A stretch of 50,320 nucleotides of DNA, from positions 476 through 50,795 of the forward strand of contig NZ_JADWDC010000034.1 in the NCBI RefSeq assembly GCF_020640915.1, read 5' to 3'. Within the stretch, counting starts at the first letter, position 1, and each line of letters starts with the position of its first letter. The position numbers and the translations under genes are program-made. This DNA comes from Waterburya agarophytonicola KI4. GTDB lineage: Bacteria; Cyanobacteriota; Cyanobacteriia; Cyanobacteriales; Xenococcaceae. Of this stretch, positions 32,917 to 41,615 are shown one piece after another. The notes below the pieces were generated by a model. The model saw only the letters and a program-made list of their open reading frames with translations. It was not told the origin of the DNA and ran no database searches.

Positions 32917-34310
32917 GGCTCTACAGTAATTCCCGTGGTAGAACGCTACAGATAGTGTAGTTGTCAAGAGTCTGACTATTTTGGGATGATAAAGAGGTTA
33001 AATGAATAGTGAGGGGCTGATGGATAACTCGATTCAAATACCTCTTGATTTACCCGATGTTAGGGTACTAGAAGTGTTGAAAACAGAAGAGGGAAACTGG
33101 CTGATTCAGGTTGAGAGTACTCTTGAGAGTACATCATGTCGTAAATGCGGTAAAGAGTTGACGCATTTTCACGGTTTTGACCAGCCTATCAGACTGCGAC
33201 ACTTACCAGTATTCGAGCAACCAGTCTACGTGGAGTTGAAACCGAAGCGTTATCAATGTGGTCATTGTAAAGGAAAGCCTACCACAACACAAAGATTAAG
33301 TTGGCATGAGCTACGCAGTCCGAATACCAAGCCCTACGAAAAATGGCTGCTGCGTTTATTGGTTAACTCGACGGTGGTCGATGTTGCCAATAAGCTCTCT
33401 ATTACTGAAGAGAAGGTCACGGGAGTACTCGACCGTTGGGTAAGAACCAAAGTCAACTGGGAGCGATTTCCCAGAATTGAAATATTGGGAATCGATGAAA
33501 TTGCTTTAAAACGGGGACACAAAGATTATGTGGTTCTGATAACAACTCCCTTGGGCGATCGAGGAGTAGAGGTATTAGCTGTCCTCCCCAACCGTAAGAA
33601 AGAGACTGTGGTCAAATTTTTCGCCTCAATTCCTGAGCCTCTGCGGAAGACAATTGAACGGGTGTGTACTGATATGTACCTGGGATTTGTGAATGCAGCA
33701 CGAGAGCAATTACCACGCGCTCATATCATCATTGATCGCTTCCATGTGGCACGAGCTTATCGTCATTGTGCCGACCGAGTACGAAAAGTTGAACTCAAAT
33801 TACTCAAACAGAACTTATCAAAAAAAGAGTATGAGAGCATCCAAGGTGCGATGTGGGCTTTTCGCAAATCTCCCCAGCAACTGAAAGATGAGGAATGGGA
33901 TTTACTACAACGTCTGTTCGCTTACTCTCCCAAAATCAAAGAAGCATACATCTTACGAGAGGAATTAGCAGAAATATTCGATCGCTCTTTTGACCCCAAA
34001 GGAGCTAAGTGCGCGATTCGTGCTTGGTGTAAACGAGTGCTAAGAAGCCAAATCTCCCAGTTTAAGAGCTTCTTAAAAACTATTGAAACCTGGCTCGAAC
34101 CAATCGCTAACTATTTTTTAGAGCGACTAACCAGTAGCTTTGTGGAAGGATTTAATAATCGAGTTAAAGTTTTAAAGCGTCGTTGCTATGGCATTTTTAA
34201 TGTAGATCGCCTTTTTCAACGACTTACACTCGATATTCATGGTTATGAAAGATTTAGTCTTACTGACATACACCATATCTAGTGTTTACCACGGGAATTC
34301 CAGAAGAGCC
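32917..34310 (+). mobile_element. Complete ISL3-type insertion sequence with 8-bp target duplication
   Basis: The element is 1394 bp long. The terminal inverted repeats start GGCTCT at 32917 and end AGAGCC at 34310 and match at 21 of 24 positions, including a shared AATTCCCGTGGTA block. The element is flanked by a perfect direct repeat GAAATATT (32909-32916 and 34311-34318), as expected for the 8-bp duplication of ISL3-type elements. One transposase gene fills the element. Perfect duplication and an open transposase imply a recent, possibly active insertion. Confidence 0.92.
33020..34282 (+). CDS. ISL3-family transposase
   Basis: The start chosen is ATG 33020 (MDNSIQIPLDLPDVRVLEVL); an in-frame ATG at 33002 is possible. 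The 420-residue protein has an N-terminal zinc-binding region with CRKCG and YQCGHCKGKP, an HTH-like segment, and a DDE domain. The first aspartate lies in ILGIDEIALKRGHKDYVVLI, the second in VCTDMYLGFVNAAREQLP, and the glutamate in SSFVEGFNNRVKVLKRRCYG. This is the standard ISL3 layout and length, and no frameshift or internal stop is seen. Confidence 0.92.
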   Translation: MDNSIQIPLDLPDVRVLEVLKTEEGNWLIQVESTLESTSCRKCGKELTHFHGFDQPIRLRHLPVFEQPVYVELKPKRYQCGHCKGKPTTTQRLSWHELRSPNTKPYEKWLLRLLVNSTVVDVANKLSITEEKVTGVLDRWVRTKVNWERFPRIEILGIDEIALKRGHKDYVVLITTPLGDRGVEVLAVLPNRKKETVVKFFASIPEPLRKTIERVCTDMYLGFVNAAREQLPRAHIIIDRFHVARAYRHCADRVRKVELKLLKQNLSKKEYESIQGAMWAFRKSPQQLKDEEWDLLQRLFAYSPKIKEAYILREELAEIFDRSFDPKGAKCAIRAWCKRVLRSQISQFKSFLKTIETWLEPIANYFLERLTSSFVEGFNNRVKVLKRRCYGIFNVDRLFQRLTLDIHGYERFSLTDIHHI

Positions 34311-34533
34311 GAAATATTCTAGTTTTACTTTGCAAACTTTCTAATAAGTGATATTAAGCTATTTCAACTCAAAAGCCTGTCCAGTAGCAGTCTCCTTTAC
34401 TGGAAGATACTGTGATATCCCCTTGTAGCTATAAGTATTAAAAATAGAGAAGCTGAGAGATTATTCCTTGTTATTATCATTTTGAGGAATTGATTCTGAA
34501 GTGCCGATAATTCCGTGAGTCGGTACTTAAAAA

Positions 34534-34716
34534 TTACGCGCTCTTTGAAGACAAATTCACGAGATACTTACTACGACGCTGGCGATTATCCTGCTCCAAT
34601 TGAACAATTAACTCTTCTAATTCAATTGAAGCTAATTCTAATTCCCGACGATGATGGCGAGATTTAGCAACTGTCTGTGTAACTTGTTGAGGAGTGGGTA
34701 AATTGTACTGGTTCAT
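34534..34716 (-). CDS. Small helical hypothetical protein
   Basis: This 60-residue protein begins MNQYNLPTPQQVTQTVAKSR and is followed by a charged helix (RRELELASIELEELIVQLEQ). It is the last member of a minus-strand run of short genes (34534-35420) downstream of the replication gene. No family is recognised. A helical, basic small protein in this position could be a DNA-binding or antitoxin-like product, but nothing specific supports that. The gap 34319-34533 before the IS holds only a 7-bp inverted repeat, TCCAGTA/TACTGGA, near 34379-34403. Confidence 0.4.
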   Translation of the reverse strand: MNQYNLPTPQQVTQTVAKSRHHRRELELASIELEELIVQLEQDNRQRRSKYLVNLSSKSA

Positions 34717-34729
34717 GAGTTTATCCCAA

Positions 34730-34987
34730 TCAGCTTTGATTTCCTGAATACTTCTTGTCTTCAGCAGGAACGCGATTAGAAACAGTTGCCACTCTATCTG
34801 TCAATAACCCTAACATATCAGGAGTTACGGTGGGCTGTATCTCTGCTGTACGTAGTAGCAATCGAGATATCTGTACATAGAGATCGGCTGCTTGTCCTGT
34901 AATGGCGGTCAACTCGTCTAGAACGACAATAGTTTGGTTAGTTTCTCCATCGCGCTCTAAGCGATGAAATTCGGCAGATAATCGCAT
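34730..34987 (-). CDS. Small helical hypothetical protein
   Basis: ATG 34987 is preferred; a TTG six bases upstream overlaps the stop of the tiny ORF ahead of it. The 85-residue product (MRLSAEFHRLERDGETNQTI) looks like a soluble all-helical protein, with LDELTAITGQAADLYVQISR as a central amphipathic helix. It is not recognised. It lies directly behind a 23-codon ORF (TGACGATG junction), suggesting translational coupling. It belongs to the short-gene run between the IS and the FinO-like gene. Confidence 0.45.
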   Translation of the reverse strand: MRLSAEFHRLERDGETNQTIVVLDELTAITGQAADLYVQISRLLLRTAEIQPTVTPDMLGLLTDRVATVSNRVPAEDKKYSGNQS

Positions 34988-34989
34988 CG

Positions 34990-35061
34990 TCAACGATCGC
35001 GCTTAAGATTTTGCTGTATTTTTTCAAGAGTGGATTTGAGTTCGTTGCTAATTTGAGCCAT
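34990..35061 (-). CDS. Tiny ORF of 23 codons ahead of a small gene
   Basis: The frame starts at ATG 35061 and reads MAQISNELKSTLEKIQQNLK then RDR and stop. Its TGA is separated by one base from the ATG of the next gene. It is helical and basic. It may be a leader peptide that couples translation of the next gene, or a real small protein; evidence is limited to the tight junction. Confidence 0.3.
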   Translation of the reverse strand: MAQISNELKSTLEKIQQNLKRDR

Positions 35062-35105
35062 TACTGCCTTGGTTATTGGAAATGTTGATTATCTGCTTTT
35101 AAGTC

Positions 35106-35420
35106 TCAAGCAGCAGTAGATTCAGGTGCGGGTTTTGGCTCTTTCTGCTTAATCTCGAAGATATTAATCCCCGCATCTACTAGTTCCACCACACCATCTG
35201 CTGATATGCTCTGCATCTTACCTGATAGGGCAGCTACCCAGTTCTCCCAGGTGTCCATTTTGGCTACTACCTTCTTCAAGCTCTTGCGATTGACTTCGGC
35301 TTTGACAGCGATATCATTTTCACCCTTGATTTCGATAGTGGCTTTTTTTCCTTCAGTGGGGATATTTTGAGGACGTTCGGTAAATTTGATAGTTAGTTCT
35401 GGTATTCTTCCTTGGATCAT
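35106..35420 (-). CDS. Probable FinO-like fertility-inhibition family protein of cyanobacterial plasmids
   Basis: The likely start is ATG 35420 (MIQGRIPELTIKFTERPQNI); a TTG 21 bases upstream is in frame. The 104-residue product contains strand-like ATIEIKGENDIAVKAEV, the helix RKSLKKVVAKMDTWENWVAA, LSGKMQSISADGVVEL, and a final strand GINIFEIKQKEPKP. This order resembles short cyanobacterial plasmid proteins often annotated as fertility inhibition FinO-like. That annotation is from memory and the functional link to FinO, an RNA chaperone that represses transfer, is uncertain. Plasmid location fits. Confidence 0.45.
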   Translation of the reverse strand: MIQGRIPELTIKFTERPQNIPTEGKKATIEIKGENDIAVKAEVNRKSLKKVVAKMDTWENWVAALSGKMQSISADGVVELVDAGINIFEIKQKEPKPAPESTAA

Positions 35421-35677
35421 AGGTAAAGAGAGGTTCAACAAAGATAGATAATAGACAGGCTATTCCCTTTAGACTACCTATAATTAGAATTAGCACCCAG
35501 AAAATTAATGGTTAACTTAGAATTATTCCCGTAAACCCCATTCACCATTTTGCATCAGTTGCAATCAGATCGCCCTCCGTAAGTGAAAAAATAAGTTTTG
35601 CTTATCGAAAAAAAATCGCGCCCTTCAGAAATCTGGATATAAGTAAACCCGATCGTTCGATTGATTAACAGATGATT

Positions 35678-37633
35678 TTAGGTTTTTGGATCTGGTTCTG
35701 GAAAAGACAAGTAACGAAGAGGAACAGGTATTCCCAACTTCCAAATCTCACCAGGAGTCTCCAAAGGTTTAACGTAGGTTAAGATTAGATCTGTAGAATG
35801 ACTGTAAAGACTAGAATGATAATTCTTTCGATCTATCACCACAGTAGTTCCTGATTCAAGAGTTTTAAATTCAAGGATCTCTGGGAGACTAGATACTCTT
35901 TTACCTTCTACCAGTTTCTTCAAGCGAACTCTGCTACTAGTACTTGGTTTATGAGGATTCTGATAAACTAATTCAATATTCGTTTTCTTCATAAACTCAG
36001 CCAAGTAAATCCTACCAATTGATCTTTCATATAATTTCCAGACAGCCACACACAAACCCTTCATATAGGGCAGGGTGTAACGCGGATCTATATAACAATT
36101 GCCCTGTCTAGTTTCTAGCGATTTTGGTTTTTTGACGATTTTGAGCTTTTTGCGTACTACTTTTGCGGGTGTAACGCGCTCAGTAGAATTCCCTTCAGTT
36201 GGTTGCTGTGGCTGTAGTATTTCTGAATCTGCTAACTCTGGTGTTTCTTCTTCTTGAGGGAGATTTTCTGGCTCTAGCGGAGGAGTAACATCGTTGGATA
36301 CCGTTTTGAATGTTCGGTGGCTGGGATGCCAGATTTTAAGGTTGTGTTCTTTTCTGAGGGTATTTTCTGATATACCCTCGCCGTAAGTGCTGCGAGCCTT
36401 TTGTTGGATTAGTTCGATGAGCTGTTTGACGTTTTTGGGAAGCTCTCCCAGAGCTTCAGCGATCGCCTGAACTGTCGCAATGATTTTATTGGTAGCGTTT
36501 ACTTTTCTAGCTTCGTTCTTGTTGTTTTTTCGCTCTTTAGCTTTTTGCTCAATTTCCTCGATCACCTGAGCGTAAGTCACGTCTCTTTGGGGCTTTGAGC
36601 GGTATTTACTCCAGTACTTTCTAGCTGCCTTGGCAACGTCACGGCATCGCGCCTCTATTTCGTGTTGGTGTTGGCAGTACAGGGCGTAGTTGGGGGCTGA
36701 GGTAGCGGTATGGAGAAGATACTGGACGAGTTCTTGGTATTTGAGTTTAAACTTGAGTACTCCATAGTTGGCGATGGTCAGCAGCAGGTCATTGGTTTGC
36801 CCAAAGTCCGTCCAGCCTTCAGCCATGCGTCGCAGGATATTTTTTATCCAGTCGTTGTGCTGTTTGCGAGCAAACCCACCGCGATATTTATCTTTGAACC
36901 ATTGGTAATCTTCAGCAGCCCGTTGCTTGATGATGGTGGTATCGTTGGCTTTGGCTGATGACGAACCACGGGCGATAAAATCGTCTAGGCTGTCGCTGAC
37001 GGGTTCAAAGTCTTCATCATCGAGGATGTACGAGCCTTGCTGTAGGGGCAGTCTGTGACCGTTGTAGAGACTGTATCCCTCCCCTGCATTGGCGTACTGC
37101 TTAGTATTGGGGAAGATTTCGATCTGCCCTGGTTTGACCTCTAGACCAGCTTCTTCGATGACTCGGCGCATGGAACAAGCCAAAGGGTAGGATTTGACTG
37201 GTTCGTCGAAGAAGAAGTAACAGTGGATGCCCTTTGTAGGACTTGAGCGGATCGTTATTTGTTCGTTGAGTCCGAGGTCGTAAAGAGCCTGGATTAGCTT
37301 TCGCAGTTTCTCAAAACTTTGATATGGGTGTACTGCACTGTTGATATCGATATCAATCAGGGCGTACTTGGTATACTCGCCAAATCGGACACCGAGAATT
37401 ATTTCGTTGTCAGTGTACTTGTACCAGAACTTTTCTTGACTGAGATAATAGTTCTTGACGGTATACCAGTTTTCATTGGGATACTTTTCGATAAAGTCCC
37501 AAGGGTGGAAATTCAGCAGATCGCAAAGGCGATTTCGCTGTTCTAGTTCTGTTGGGTCAATAGAGCAATCTGAGCGGTGATTGCTTAGGTTGGGATTGGT
37601 TATAGAACGGGAATCGTCCTCAAGATAGGTCAC
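35678..37633 (-). CDS. Plasmid replication protein with archaeo-eukaryotic primase-polymerase domain
   Basis: This 651-residue protein has in its first 200 residues the motifs of the AEP/PrimPol superfamily: ALIDIDINSA (D94, D96), then RSSPTKGIHCYFFFDEP (S131 to H137), then QIEIFPNTKQY. These fit metal-binding DxD, sxH and the third catalytic strand. A helical central region (about 240-430) and a Pro/Glu-rich linker (LEPENLPQEEETPE) lead to a basic C-terminal part (PAKVVRKKLKIVKKPKSLE). Such proteins prime or initiate replication in many cyanobacterial plasmids. It is the second candidate initiator in the window, distinct from the iteron-type RepA at 8873. No helicase Walker motifs are visible. 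Confidence 0.65.
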   Translation of the reverse strand: MTYLEDDSRSITNPNLSNHRSDCSIDPTELEQRNRLCDLLNFHPWDFIEKYPNENWYTVKNYYLSQEKFWYKYTDNEIILGVRFGEYTKYALIDIDINSAVHPYQSFEKLRKLIQALYDLGLNEQITIRSSPTKGIHCYFFFDEPVKSYPLACSMRRVIEEAGLEVKPGQIEIFPNTKQYANAGEGYSLYNGHRLPLQQGSYILDDEDFEPVSDSLDDFIARGSSSAKANDTTIIKQRAAEDYQWFKDKYRGGFARKQHNDWIKNILRRMAEGWTDFGQTNDLLLTIANYGVLKFKLKYQELVQYLLHTATSAPNYALYCQHQHEIEARCRDVAKAARKYWSKYRSKPQRDVTYAQVIEEIEQKAKERKNNKNEARKVNATNKIIATVQAIAEALGELPKNVKQLIELIQQKARSTYGEGISENTLRKEHNLKIWHPSHRTFKTVSNDVTPPLEPENLPQEEETPELADSEILQPQQPTEGNSTERVTPAKVVRKKLKIVKKPKSLETRQGNCYIDPRYTLPYMKGLCVAVWKLYERSIGRIYLAEFMKKTNIELVYQNPHKPSTSSRVRLKKLVEGKRVSSLPEILEFKTLESGTTVVIDRKNYHSSLYSHSTDLILTYVKPLETPGEIWKLGIPVPLRYLSFPEPDPKT

Positions 37634-38160
37634 TTTGCTATGCCACTAAAGTTTGAACAAAGATGAAGTGGCGTACCGTATTTAGTGATCGCTGTGCTAA
37701 CGTGTTCTATAATATGAACAAGCACACAAAGCTGTCCCGCAAAAAGGCGTATGCCTCTAAAAAAGACATAGTTAACCTTTAAGCGAATACGGCGTGTTTT
37801 AAATCAACTAAACGAAAAACTGTCCAGGTCATCGTGTAGTCAATTCAAAACAACGGTTAGATATTCATAATGACTAGCTGTTCCATTCCGATAGTCTTAT
37901 ACACCATCACATCATAAAGTTTGGCTACCGAATGATGTGATGCGATGTATAGGCACTAGGAATGTAAATATCAATTACATTTTTCTAATCCTATTCTCTT
38001 CATCATATTGCGTAAATTATCCAATAAAAGCGAGCAAACTGGCTCGTTTTTTATTGTTTTGTAAAAGAACTTATCTATTTTCTAAATCAAATTTTTGGAA
38101 ATCTTTACTGTACCTAGAGAAATCCGAGCCAAATACCTCACCACCATCACAGAGATGTAT
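37634..38160. other. Gene-free region behind the primase-type gene start, with inverted repeat
   Basis: No convincing gene is seen in 527 bp between the primase-type gene and the short recombinase. The most notable feature is an inverted repeat with arms TATACACC-ATCACATCAT (37898-37915) and ATGATGTGAT-GCGATGTATA (37932-37951). The inner ten bases pair perfectly. It could be a replication origin, an operator, or a recombination site for the adjacent tyrosine recombinase. The promoter of the primase-type gene should lie near 37640-37720. Confidence 0.4.
38031..38052. terminator. Rho-independent-like terminator
   Basis: CGAGC-AAACTG-GCTCG (38031-38046) is followed by six T residues and preceded by an A-rich tract (AATAAAAG), so it could work on both strands. 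It lies 115 bp beyond the stop of the recombinase gene (38161) on the minus strand. Confidence 0.65.
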
Positions 38161-38835
38161 TTAATTGAGATTAGTCTCAATCGTTTGTCCATTGGTGGGT
38201 GTAGGTACTGGGGGAAAAACTGGTTTGACGGAGTAGGCTTTTTCTTCAACGGGGGTGAGCATCGACAGATTAGCGATCGCACCTCTTACTTGGTCGGGTC
38301 GAACTTCTAAATATTTGTAAAGTTCGTCGAGGGTTCTGTGACCAGAAATTTCTTGAATGATGCGTAGTGGTACACCTGCATTACTCATTTGAGTTAGGGC
38401 AGTTCGGCGAAAACTGTGGGTACTGACTCCTTCAATATCAACTCGCTTACAGGCTTCTCTCAGTATCCAATCGGCAGAATCGGTCTTGATGTGACCTTTG
38501 CCGTGTCTGCCAGGGAAGAGATAGCCCCTACTATCAGATGGTCGGTATTGTTTGAGCCTGGTTTTTAGATCATCCACGACAGGAATGGTGCGTGTGGCGA
38601 GTTTTCCTTTGGTGCAGCCTTTTCTGATGATTAGATCGGGGCGAACTCGTCTTTTGGAATCAAAGACGTCTTGGATGTGGAGAGTGACGCATTCCGAGAT
38701 ACGGCAGGCGGTATAGAGGCAGACGGCGAAGAGAGTTCTGTCTCTAATGGGATTGAGGGTAAAACCTTGATTGAAGAGTAGTTGTATCTCTTGAGGAGTT
38801 AGTACCTTTGCTCTGCCATGACGGTCTACCTTCAT
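38161..38835 (-). CDS. Short tyrosine recombinase (catalytic domain only)
   Basis: The 224-residue protein lacks the usual N-terminal core-binding domain and starts at once with MKVDRHGRAKVLTPQEIQLL. The catalytic set is present: arginine in LYTACRISECVTL, HSFR in STHSFRRTALTQM, the second histidine in EISGHRTLDELY, and a tyrosine candidate in ELYKYLEV. Short integrases of this kind are common on cyanobacterial plasmids and may resolve dimers or drive integration. It is preceded by two inverted repeats (38950-38978 and 38993-39080), one of which could be its recombination or regulatory site. Confidence 0.85.
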   Translation of the reverse strand: MKVDRHGRAKVLTPQEIQLLFNQGFTLNPIRDRTLFAVCLYTACRISECVTLHIQDVFDSKRRVRPDLIIRKGCTKGKLATRTIPVVDDLKTRLKQYRPSDSRGYLFPGRHGKGHIKTDSADWILREACKRVDIEGVSTHSFRRTALTQMSNAGVPLRIIQEISGHRTLDELYKYLEVRPDQVRGAIANLSMLTPVEEKAYSVKPVFPPVPTPTNGQTIETNLN

Positions 38836-38949
38836 CTACTACATTGTTATTGTTATCACCCAATAAAACCATCCTATAGGAGTTAGGTACGATCTCGAAG
38901 AGTTTTAGGTCGAGAGCTATTCCGAAGCCCTGTTGGGCTGTATGTTTTT

Positions 38950-39080
38950 GTGGGGTGTTAGTCAACGAGACACCCCACGCCAAGGGCGTTGTACCTGTTG
39001 TTAAGAGTGCGCTGGATCGATAATTAATCGGCGACCGTTCCTTATTATTGGCGCACCCTTAATCCGCTTCGCCAACAGGT
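38950..39080. repeat. Two nested or adjacent inverted repeats upstream of the recombinase
   Basis: GTGGGGTG (38950-38957) pairs with CACCCCAC (38971-38978). Next to it, ACCTGTTG-TTAAGAGTGCGC (38993-39012) pairs with GCGCACCCTTAA (39051-39062) and CAACAGGT (39073-39080), with one mismatch and a ten-base insertion on the right side. The arms enclose about 38 bp. The layout resembles a small non-autonomous element or a recombination site. The rest of the gene-free stretch 38836-39187 shows nothing recognisable. Confidence 0.45.
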
Positions 39081-39187
39081 TGTGGTAACAATTGAAAACA
39101 TTCTCTGGTCTTCAAAGCGATAGCTCGTATATTATCGTGGAAAAGATGGACTGATATCTAGCCCATTCATGTACTCTAATTAAATCT

Positions 39188-39436
39188 ATGACTACCTATC
39201 AAACCGAACTCTGGCAGACGGCATACTGGCGCAGGGGCAATCGCTACTATCATTGCGAGTTAAAGCAGAACCTATTTGCCGATTGGGTCTTAATAAGGTC
39301 ATGGGGGACAATTGGTACGAAACGGGGGCGACAGATGGAGAACTACTGTAGTAGTTTTGCTCAAGCTCAAGAGACATTTAAAGCAGTATTTAAGCGCAGA
39401 GAATATCGAAACTATCAGTTAGTTTCCTCTAAATAA
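39188..39436 (+). CDS. WGR-domain protein
   Basis: The 82-residue product is essentially one WGR domain: WRRGNRYYHCELKQNLFADW, then VLIRSWGTIGTKRGRQMENY, then a C-terminal helix and EYRNYQLVSSK strand. WGR domains bind nucleic acids or proteins and occur in PARP-type proteins and bacterial regulators. In this form it is a stand-alone domain without catalytic partner, frequent on bacterial mobile elements. It has its own start 8 bp into a clear SD-poor leader, so expression strength is uncertain. Confidence 0.85.
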   Translation: MTTYQTELWQTAYWRRGNRYYHCELKQNLFADWVLIRSWGTIGTKRGRQMENYCSSFAQAQETFKAVFKRREYRNYQLVSSK

Positions 39437-39495
39437 TTACTAATATTAATTGATACATTTATTGACATATTTATCAAATATTTTAGCGCGAACAA

Positions 39496-39504
39496 TGATA
39501 TAAT
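39496..39504 (+). promoter_or_regulatory. Extended -10 promoter candidate
   Basis: TGATATAAT is a perfect extended -10 element (TGN-TATAAT) 50 bp upstream of ATG 39555. No good -35 lies at the right distance, which extended -10 promoters can tolerate. A TTGACA at 39462 is too far away (31 bp) to be its partner. Confidence 0.45.
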
Positions 39505-39554
39505 AGAGACATAGAAAAGGACGAATCTCTACACACCTTCACCCTTTTAAAATA

Positions 39555-40400
39555 ATGTCTTTTTACACTCCATCAAATAACAGCCTCAACGATGTAATGC
39601 GAATGATACGCTGGGACGATTTTAAGTATGTCGTTCAGTCCACTAAAGATATTGCAGCCGAAGTCAGGAAAGATAATCGCCGAAAGCAGCGAGAGTTTTC
39701 TACTTGTCTAATGATTACGCCCATCAAAGAAATTCTCGATCCTATATCTCGGATGTTCAACTATCGCTGTAGCGATGATTCTTTATTTTATTTGATATCT
39801 CAGGCGGTTTGTAAAATCGGTACGCTTGTTAGAGAACTTCGAGAATATGCAGAACTAAAATACGTTAGCAGACTAGAAGAAGTCTCCTCAATTCTTGTTA
39901 GCTTTATCGGCAAAAATCAAGGAATTCAACTAGAACTCTTTGACTCTCAAGAGTACTTCGATCCTAACGGAGCAAAGCGCAAACTCCCATGTTTCATCCG
40001 TTGGTATAACGGCATCTTGAGAGAGATTAGTCTCCACTTTCGAGACAAATCGAAGAAGGTTGGTTTCTCCAATCCATATAAAAACTGCGGGAAGATTCCG
40101 CACATGCAGCTAAGTATCCCCTTTGGTAGAGCTAAAGCCGAAGCTGCCAAGAAGCTCTACATGGCTGCCTACTTCGATGTTTCACCAGAGGCGGACACTA
40201 CTATCTCGAAGGAAGAAAAGCCTCCTGTTGACCTCGCTGGGCTGGGTCTACGGACTTTACGGAAAGTGGCGAAGTCCTTGGGAGTGGCGCAGAAAGTTGA
40301 TGGTAAAGACCGCACCAAGGCGAGTTTTGTTGAGGTACTGTCAGGATTATTTCAGACCGAGAGGGAAAGAGTTACAGAGGCTCTAGCAGCCGTCGGGTAA
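39555..40400 (+). CDS. Hypothetical protein with C-terminal SAP-like domain
   Basis: The 281-residue protein has a helical N-terminal body (MSFYTPSNNSLNDVMRMIRW) with several aromatic and basic segments, and no known catalytic motif. The final 50 residues, LGLRTLRKVAKSLGVAQKVD followed by RTKASFVEVLSGLF, have the helix-extended-helix pattern of SAP/Rho-N-type nucleic-acid-binding domains. A closely similar segment occurs in the 114-residue protein at 41616-41960. The gene ends one base before the convergent four-helix-bundle gene. It probably binds plasmid DNA. Confidence 0.55.
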   Translation: MSFYTPSNNSLNDVMRMIRWDDFKYVVQSTKDIAAEVRKDNRRKQREFSTCLMITPIKEILDPISRMFNYRCSDDSLFYLISQAVCKIGTLVRELREYAELKYVSRLEEVSSILVSFIGKNQGIQLELFDSQEYFDPNGAKRKLPCFIRWYNGILREISLHFRDKSKKVGFSNPYKNCGKIPHMQLSIPFGRAKAEAAKKLYMAAYFDVSPEADTTISKEEKPPVDLAGLGLRTLRKVAKSLGVAQKVDGKDRTKASFVEVLSGLFQTERERVTEALAAVG

Positions 40401-40877
40401 CTAAGAAGCCTTAGCTTGCTGGTGGGGGTAGCTTCGATACCTGCTTCGGCGATGTCGTACCGCCAGAGCGTTCTTCTTCTCGGTGGCGATGATTCGCCGT
40501 TCCACCTGTTTCATGTGATGACCCAGCATCTTACTGACACTGAGGGCATCTTCCCTGAGCTGCCAGAACGTCTTGAAGTCCACATAACCAACAGCATGAG
40601 CAACAGAAAGCAGACTCCTAACCTCCCCTGCTGACCCTTTGGCGATGGAAAGAAAGCGCAGATACTCCTTCTTTGAGTGCCTTTGGCGTTCAAATCCCTC
40701 ACTCACGTTAGCGGAAATCGAAACAGAAGCTCGTCTGAGTTGGTCAACAAGAGAGCGATCGCCCGATAGGTCTTCAGATTCTCTAGTGATTTGATAGATT
40801 TTCTGTGCCAGAGCGATCGCCTCCTGCCAAACTTGTAAATCCTCAAAGGTTCTCGATTTTTGTTTGTTTGTAGTCAC
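40401..40877 (-). CDS. Four-helix bundle protein
   Basis: The 158-residue protein matches the small four-helix-bundle family first noted as 23S rRNA intervening-sequence proteins: FEDLQVWQEAIALAQKIYQI, RRASVSISANVSEGFERQR, SKKEYLRFLSIAKGSAGEV and a final VSKMLGHHMKQVERR helix. These proteins are widespread in bacteria and plasmids, and their function is not established. The stop abuts the stop of the previous gene. The C-terminus (RRSRYRSYPHQQAKAS) is basic, which is longer than the usual family end. Confidence 0.85.
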   Translation of the reverse strand: MTTNKQKSRTFEDLQVWQEAIALAQKIYQITRESEDLSGDRSLVDQLRRASVSISANVSEGFERQRHSKKEYLRFLSIAKGSAGEVRSLLSVAHAVGYVDFKTFWQLREDALSVSKMLGHHMKQVERRIIATEKKNALAVRHRRSRYRSYPHQQAKAS

Positions 40878-40954
40878 GTACCTTTTCCTTTAGATGCCAA
40901 CTAATAGTTAGGTAGCCCATAACATCTGCAACTGTTATGAGGTTTTTTTAAAGG

Positions 40955-41521
40955 ATGGAAAGTAATGAAAACGCCCAAAGTCACCAGATCTATGTTGCTC
41001 CTTTAGCAGCTTATAGCTCTGGACACGATACGGGACGGTGGATTGAAGTCACCAAATGCGAAGAGGAGTTGAAAGAAAAGATTACAGAACTATTAGATGA
41101 TTGCCCCTATTCTGCCATAGACGGAGACTGGAGAATTCACGATTACCAGGGCTTCTGCGATTGCGGTCACTCTCTAGGAGAACACCCCAGTCTCAAGGAC
41201 TTGGGTGAGTTTGTGGGACTAATCGAGCAGCACGGAAAACTAGTAGCAGAGCTATTAGATTACTTCTGTGGCGATGTTGAAGAAGCTAAAAGATACCTAG
41301 ATGAGAAATATTTGGGTGCTTTTGATAGTGCAGCCGACTACGCAGAAAAAGATGCTCAGGGAAAAATTCAAGGTGAGATACCAACGGTCATTGCTGCCTA
41401 CGTCAATTACGAAGCGATGGGCAGAGATTTGCTACTCGGTGGTGAAATCCTGGCTATCGAACTGCTGGATGCTGAAGAACGCAAAATAGTTCACATCTTT
41501 ACCAATCGACCCACCAATTAG
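40955..41521 (+). CDS. ardA: ArdA-family anti-restriction protein
   Basis: This 188-residue, strongly acidic protein has the ArdA opening IYVAPLAAYSSGHDTGRWIE, then a central EWRIHDYQGF-type segment (DGDWRIHDYQGF) and the later FDSAADYAEKDAQGKI motif typical of the family. ArdA mimics B-form DNA and inhibits type I restriction enzymes, thereby protecting a plasmid entering a new host. The negative charge density (many E/D, few K/R) fits DNA mimicry. It lies among plasmid-establishment-type genes, in keeping with a leading-region role; orientation relative to either oriT is not settled. Confidence 0.87.
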   Translation: MESNENAQSHQIYVAPLAAYSSGHDTGRWIEVTKCEEELKEKITELLDDCPYSAIDGDWRIHDYQGFCDCGHSLGEHPSLKDLGEFVGLIEQHGKLVAELLDYFCGDVEEAKRYLDEKYLGAFDSAADYAEKDAQGKIQGEIPTVIAAYVNYEAMGRDLLLGGEILAIELLDAEERKIVHIFTNRPTN

Positions 41522-41535
41522 CACCGAAAGACTGA

Positions 41536-41564
41536 GAGAGAGATTCCCTACAACTATCTCTCTC
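41536..41564 (+). terminator. Hairpin after ardA
   Basis: GAGAGAGAT (41536-41544) and ATCTCTCTC (41556-41564) pair perfectly over an 11-nt loop, 15 bp after the ardA stop. No T tract follows, so it is either a factor-dependent terminator or an RNA-stabilising element. Confidence 0.4.
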
Positions 41565-41615
41565 CACCCCAGCTATTCACAAATTCATTCACTACACACA
41601 AAGAGGTTTTTTACT

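Noticed and set aside
39462-39504. Standard -35/-10 promoter using TTGACA at 39462 with TATAAT at 39499
   Set aside because: The spacer would be 31 bp, far beyond the usable range; only the extended -10 is retained.
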